Source: Salinimicrobium sediminilitoris
GTDB taxonomy: Bacteria; Bacteroidota; Bacteroidia; Flavobacteriales; Flavobacteriaceae
Direction of reading: 5' to 3'
DNA length: 64,000 nucleotides
Assembly (NCBI RefSeq): GCF_020866905.1
Contig: NZ_JAIVCC010000013.1
Coordinates: 248,001-312,000, forward strand
The position numbers were made by a program, and so were the translations under genes. The notes under the pieces are model-generated. The model saw nothing but the letters and a program-made list of their open reading frames with translations, made no database searches and was not told where the DNA came from. Positions 61,549 through 64,000 of the stretch are shown here, piece by piece. The number at the start of each line of letters is the position of its first letter. The stretch's first letter is position 1.

Positions 61549-63160
61549 AAATAAAAAATACCTGCTCTACATCCTCCTTGTCTGGGTTCTGATCTTCCTG
61601 GTCCACCTCGACGTGATCTATGTAAACATTATGGAGGCGCGTAATTTTATTACGGCCCGGGAAATGGTGACCGATGGAAATTGGATCCTCACCACCATGA
61701 ACGCCGAAGCCCGTTATGAAAAGCCCCCGTTGCCTACATGGCTGACCGCCATAAGCGGCATGATCTTCGGATTCAGAAGTATCTTTGGAATGCGACTTCC
61801 GGCAGCCCTTCTAACCCTCCTGCTGCTTTACGTTTTCTACAGGTTCATTCCGAAACTGGGGGTCACTTTAAAGCATTCATTTTTGGCTACGCTTATCCTG
61901 GCCAGTTCTTTTTATATCATCTTCATGGGGCGAAATGGGCAATGGGATATTTTCACCCATTCGTTCATGATGGCGGCAATTTATTTTCTGTGGAACTTTT
62001 TTAGCAGTGAAAAAAACCTGATACAAAATGCCATTTTTGGAGCATTATTTTTTGGCTTTTCTTTTTTAAGTAAAGGACCTGTTTCCCTTTATGCCTTGCT
62101 CCTGCCTTTCCTTATCGCCTATGGAAGTATTTATGGCTTCAAAGGATTTACAAAAAAGTGGAGAGCCTTTTTTATCTTTCTAATAATAGCCCTCTTCATT
62201 AGTGGCTGGTGGTTTTTATACGTAAGACTGGCAGATCCTGTTTCGTTTATAGAAATCACCTCAAGGGAGACTACCCGCTGGACAAATTACAACGTACGGC
62301 CATTTTATTACTATTGGAGCTTCTTTACCCAAAGTGGAATATGGACAATTCCGGCCTTTGTTGCTTTACTGTATCCTTATTTGAAGACGCGGGTCTCGAA
62401 TAAAAAGGCTTATAAATTCGCTCTTTTATGGACCCTGGCTGCAGTGGTTTTGCTATCGATCATTCCCGAAAAAAAATCCCGCTACCTCCTGCCGGTTTTA
62501 ATACCCATGGCCTTAAACACCAGCTTTTATATAGAATACCTCTTTAGAAACTTCAAAGAACTCCCAAAAAAGGAAAATTGGGTTGTTTATTTTAATCATG
62601 GTTTGATCGCGACTATAGGACTAGTATTCCCGGTTGCCGGCTACTTCCTGCTCGAACTGGAAGGTCACTGGTTCTGGTATATCTCTGCATCCATAGTACT
62701 TTTCGGACTTGGACTTGCTTTATTATACTTTCTGAAAAAGCGAGAATATCCGAAAATTTTTCATCTCACTGTTGCCTTTATCTGCGGAATAATTGTCTTT
62801 GCATTTCCGCTTTCAAACGCTTTTCTGAAAAACCCGGATTTCAGGAATTTTGATGAACTTCGGAAGGTTTCTGAAGCCGGTGGTTTCCAGGTCTATGAGT
62901 ATGCTACTGAAACCCCCGAGATCATTTGGGAGTTTGGAAAACCTATTCCGAAGTTAACCAGGGAAAACCTTAGATTACCTGAAGAAGAGAAATTCGGAAT
63001 TATTATGAGGGAACGGGATTCAGTCCTAATAGACTCTCTAAAAGGGGATTTTGAAATGCTGTCTTCAGAAAGATATGACCTCAACTACGTCAATCCTGAA
63101 GCTTCGGGATATAAGGACAGGTTGATCAGGCAGTTTTATCTCCTGAAACGGAAGGACTAA
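61541..63160 (+). CDS. ArnT-like GT39 membrane glycosyltransferase
   Basis: 539 residues. The N-terminal periplasmic-loop motif MEARNFITAREM (about residue 24-35) and NAEARYEKPPLPTWLTA (about 52-68) is typical of ArnT/PMT-type enzymes, which use polyprenyl-phosphate sugars and act on the outer face of the inner membrane. Twelve or so helices follow (to about 430), then a C-terminal soluble part (about 440-539). It is likely to transfer a sugar from the carrier made by the GT2 to lipid A or a protein; the acceptor is not known. Its 3' end overlaps the PAP2 gene by 35 bp, convergent. Confidence 0.9.
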   Translation: MTKNKKYLLYILLVWVLIFLVHLDVIYVNIMEARNFITAREMVTDGNWILTTMNAEARYEKPPLPTWLTAISGMIFGFRSIFGMRLPAALLTLLLLYVFYRFIPKLGVTLKHSFLATLILASSFYIIFMGRNGQWDIFTHSFMMAAIYFLWNFFSSEKNLIQNAIFGALFFGFSFLSKGPVSLYALLLPFLIAYGSIYGFKGFTKKWRAFFIFLIIALFISGWWFLYVRLADPVSFIEITSRETTRWTNYNVRPFYYYWSFFTQSGIWTIPAFVALLYPYLKTRVSNKKAYKFALLWTLAAVVLLSIIPEKKSRYLLPVLIPMALNTSFYIEYLFRNFKELPKKENWVVYFNHGLIATIGLVFPVAGYFLLELEGHWFWYISASIVLFGLGLALLYFLKKREYPKIFHLTVAFICGIIVFAFPLSNAFLKNPDFRNFDELRKVSEAGGFQVYEYATETPEIIWEFGKPIPKLTRENLRLPEEEKFGIIMRERDSVLIDSLKGDFEMLSSERYDLNYVNPEASGYKDRLIRQFYLLKRKD

Positions 63161-63716
63161 AATACTTTTTCAGCAAAAATCGAAATAGCAGGTAGAAAGT
63201 ATATCCAATTCCTATCCCAATTATCCAGCCGGTAAGAATATCTCCGGGATAATGTACGCCGATATAGATACGGCTGTAGGAAACCAGGAGCCCCCAGACT
63301 ATTAATACTCCAAAAATGTGTTTCCAGTAAGTTTTGAGGATCATTCCAAGAAACACAACAAGAGCTGCCGAACTTGCTGCATGCGCAGAAAAATAGCCGT
63401 ACCTGCCGCACCTCACTGCTACAAATCGTGCGTATTCCATCACACCTTCCTGCCTGCACGGGCGGGGACGCTCAAAAAAATGTTTAAACAGGTTGGAAAG
63501 TTGATCTGTACAGGTGATCACCGCCGCTACCAGTACGAGGCTTAGCAAAGTCTTCTTCCATCCCAGTGCCCTGTATAGAAAAAAAACAAGCAGCATGTAA
63601 AATGGGATAGACGCAAACTTATTGGTAATGAAATTCCAGAAGTCATCCCAGGCGGGATTCCCAAGATTATTGAGAAAAAGGAAAATTTCGTGATCCAGTT
63701 CTACCAACTGCTCCAT
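63126..63716 (-). CDS. PAP2 family membrane phosphatase
   Basis: 196 residues, about six helices. The three phosphatase motifs are KHFFERPRP (KX6RP, about residue 73), FSAHAASSAAL (about 109-119, in place of PSGH) and SRIYIGVHYPGDIL (SRxxxxxHxxxD, about 147). The middle motif has Ala for Gly, while His is kept. It would remove a phosphate from a lipid: undecaprenyl diphosphate, phosphatidylglycerol phosphate or lipid A. Its position beside a GT39 group makes a lipid A or carrier-recycling role plausible. It is followed 3 bp upstream by the small hypothetical gene (63720). Confidence 0.9.
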   Translation of the reverse strand: MEQLVELDHEIFLFLNNLGNPAWDDFWNFITNKFASIPFYMLLVFFLYRALGWKKTLLSLVLVAAVITCTDQLSNLFKHFFERPRPCRQEGVMEYARFVAVRCGRYGYFSAHAASSAALVVFLGMILKTYWKHIFGVLIVWGLLVSYSRIYIGVHYPGDILTGWIIGIGIGYTFYLLFRFLLKKYFSPSVSGDKTA

Positions 63717-63719
63717 AAT

Positions 63720-63947
63720 TTAGTCTTCGTATCTGGAAATTTCCCGGTCATAAAAATCGGTGGCCTGTTGAATAAAGCCTTCGGCTTCAGAAGAAAGCTC
63801 CTTTTCATCGGTTGCATCAAAATCTTCCAGCCATTCTACCTCGTCATTTTCCAGGTTTATAATGAACCTTGGAAATTCGGTATGAATGATAAAAATTGCA
63901 TCGGGATAATCTGTATTATCACCTAAGAGGAATTTTGGAAAGTCCAT
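63720..63947 (-). CDS. Conserved small acidic hypothetical protein
   Basis: 75 residues, strongly acidic (many Asp and Glu), no signal peptide, no cysteine. FPRFIINLENDEVEWLEDFD is the most structured part; the rest is helical and charged. I recognise no domain. It lies 3 bp from the PAP2 gene on the same strand and is almost certainly co-transcribed. Proteins of this size and composition recur in the family near PAP2 genes as far as I recall, but without function. Confidence 0.6.
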   Translation of the reverse strand: MDFPKFLLGDNTDYPDAIFIIHTEFPRFIINLENDEVEWLEDFDATDEKELSSEAEGFIQQATDFYDREISRYED

Positions 63948-63952
63948 AGTTT

Positions 63953-64000
63953 CTATTGTACATTTTGTTCGGCAGGCTGGCCCGCAGGCTCTACCGTAAG
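63953..64000 (-). CDS. C-terminal end of a further minus-strand gene (partial)
   Basis: The minus frame stays open from the window edge to a TAG at 63953-63955, giving 15 residues that end EPAGQPAEQNVQ. This looks like a polar C-terminal tail of a protein encoded beyond the window; with only 15 codons it cannot be identified. Confidence 0.35.
   Translation of the reverse strand, partial: LTVEPAGQPAEQNVQ

Noticed and set aside
62026-62042. AAAATGCCATTTTTGG in the GT39 gene as another copy of the dispersed motif
   Set aside because: It encodes the ordinary residues NAIFG in a membrane protein and may be chance; the finding was limited to intergenic sites.

Overview
The window is a chromosomal segment from a member of the Bacteroidota, most likely a marine Flavobacteriaceae species; I cannot fix the genus. 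Three things point there. Gene content is typical of the family: a TonB-dependent receptor with an N-terminal CarboxypepD-like domain, fasciclin-domain lipoproteins, a PASTA protein next to RluD and Ddl, DUF1573, and an FtsH-LUD-CdsA-Psd run. Recognisable Shine-Dalgarno sequences are generally absent. At least nine genes are preceded by the Bacteroidota -7 box TAnnTTTG. I see no rRNA, tRNA, CRISPR array, prophage or transposase. Nearly all of the window is ordinary housekeeping chromosome, but several intergenic spaces carry palindromic repeat elements.

Layout. 1-5.2 kb: the 3' part of an RND efflux pump gene, an MscS-type channel, an ankyrin protein and a DUF1206 membrane protein. 5.4-8.0 kb, minus strand: an Asp/Glu racemase, a subtilisin-like lipoprotein and a rhodanese. 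8.1-15.2 kb: a complete trpEGDCFBA operon headed by a leader that looks like a ribosome-mediated attenuator (an 18-codon peptide with three consecutive Trp codons, a perfect 10-bp terminator and a collinear antiterminator). The operon is interrupted by a REP-like element (trpE/trpG), an array of four ~77-bp repeats and a perfect inverted repeat (trpB/trpA). 15.2-24.1 kb: two tiny overlapping ORFs, a UDG-superfamily protein, pyruvate carboxylase, YaaA, RluA-family synthase, PASTA protein, Ddl and CoaD. 24.2-28.8 kb: a duplicated 137-bp repeat, a TonB receptor and a divergent M14 carboxypeptidase lipoprotein.

28.8-36.1 kb: a NUDIX hydrolase and pyrE with start codons only 7 bp apart, an SRPBCC protein, BirA, RsfS, FtsH, a LUD protein, and the phosphatidylethanolamine genes cdsA-psd with an acyl-CoA-binding protein. 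36.5-43.4 kb: ValS, DUF1573, an aspartyl protease with a PDZ domain, an aminotransferase and MurB. 43.4-49.0 kb: two fasciclin lipoproteins, a glycosyltransferase overlapping an ECF sigma factor, and LipA overlapping GAPDH. 49.0-58.0 kb: a TPR hybrid histidine kinase, LpxK, a Nif3-family protein, a zinc-ribbon family protein that has lost all its cysteines, a Cys-rich lipoprotein with a lipoprotein MsrA, a K+/H+ antiporter and an Ohr protein.

58.0-64.0 kb: MeaB, then a sugar-epimerase / polyprenyl-phosphate GT2 / double LAB_N / ArnT-like GT39 / PAP2 group that looks like a lipid-carrier glycosylation module, probably acting on lipid A or another envelope glycan. The most interesting items are the trp attenuator, the repeat invasion of the trp operon, the apparently leaderless divergent pyrE/NUDIX promoter region, the cysteine-free zinc ribbon and the Arn-like module.
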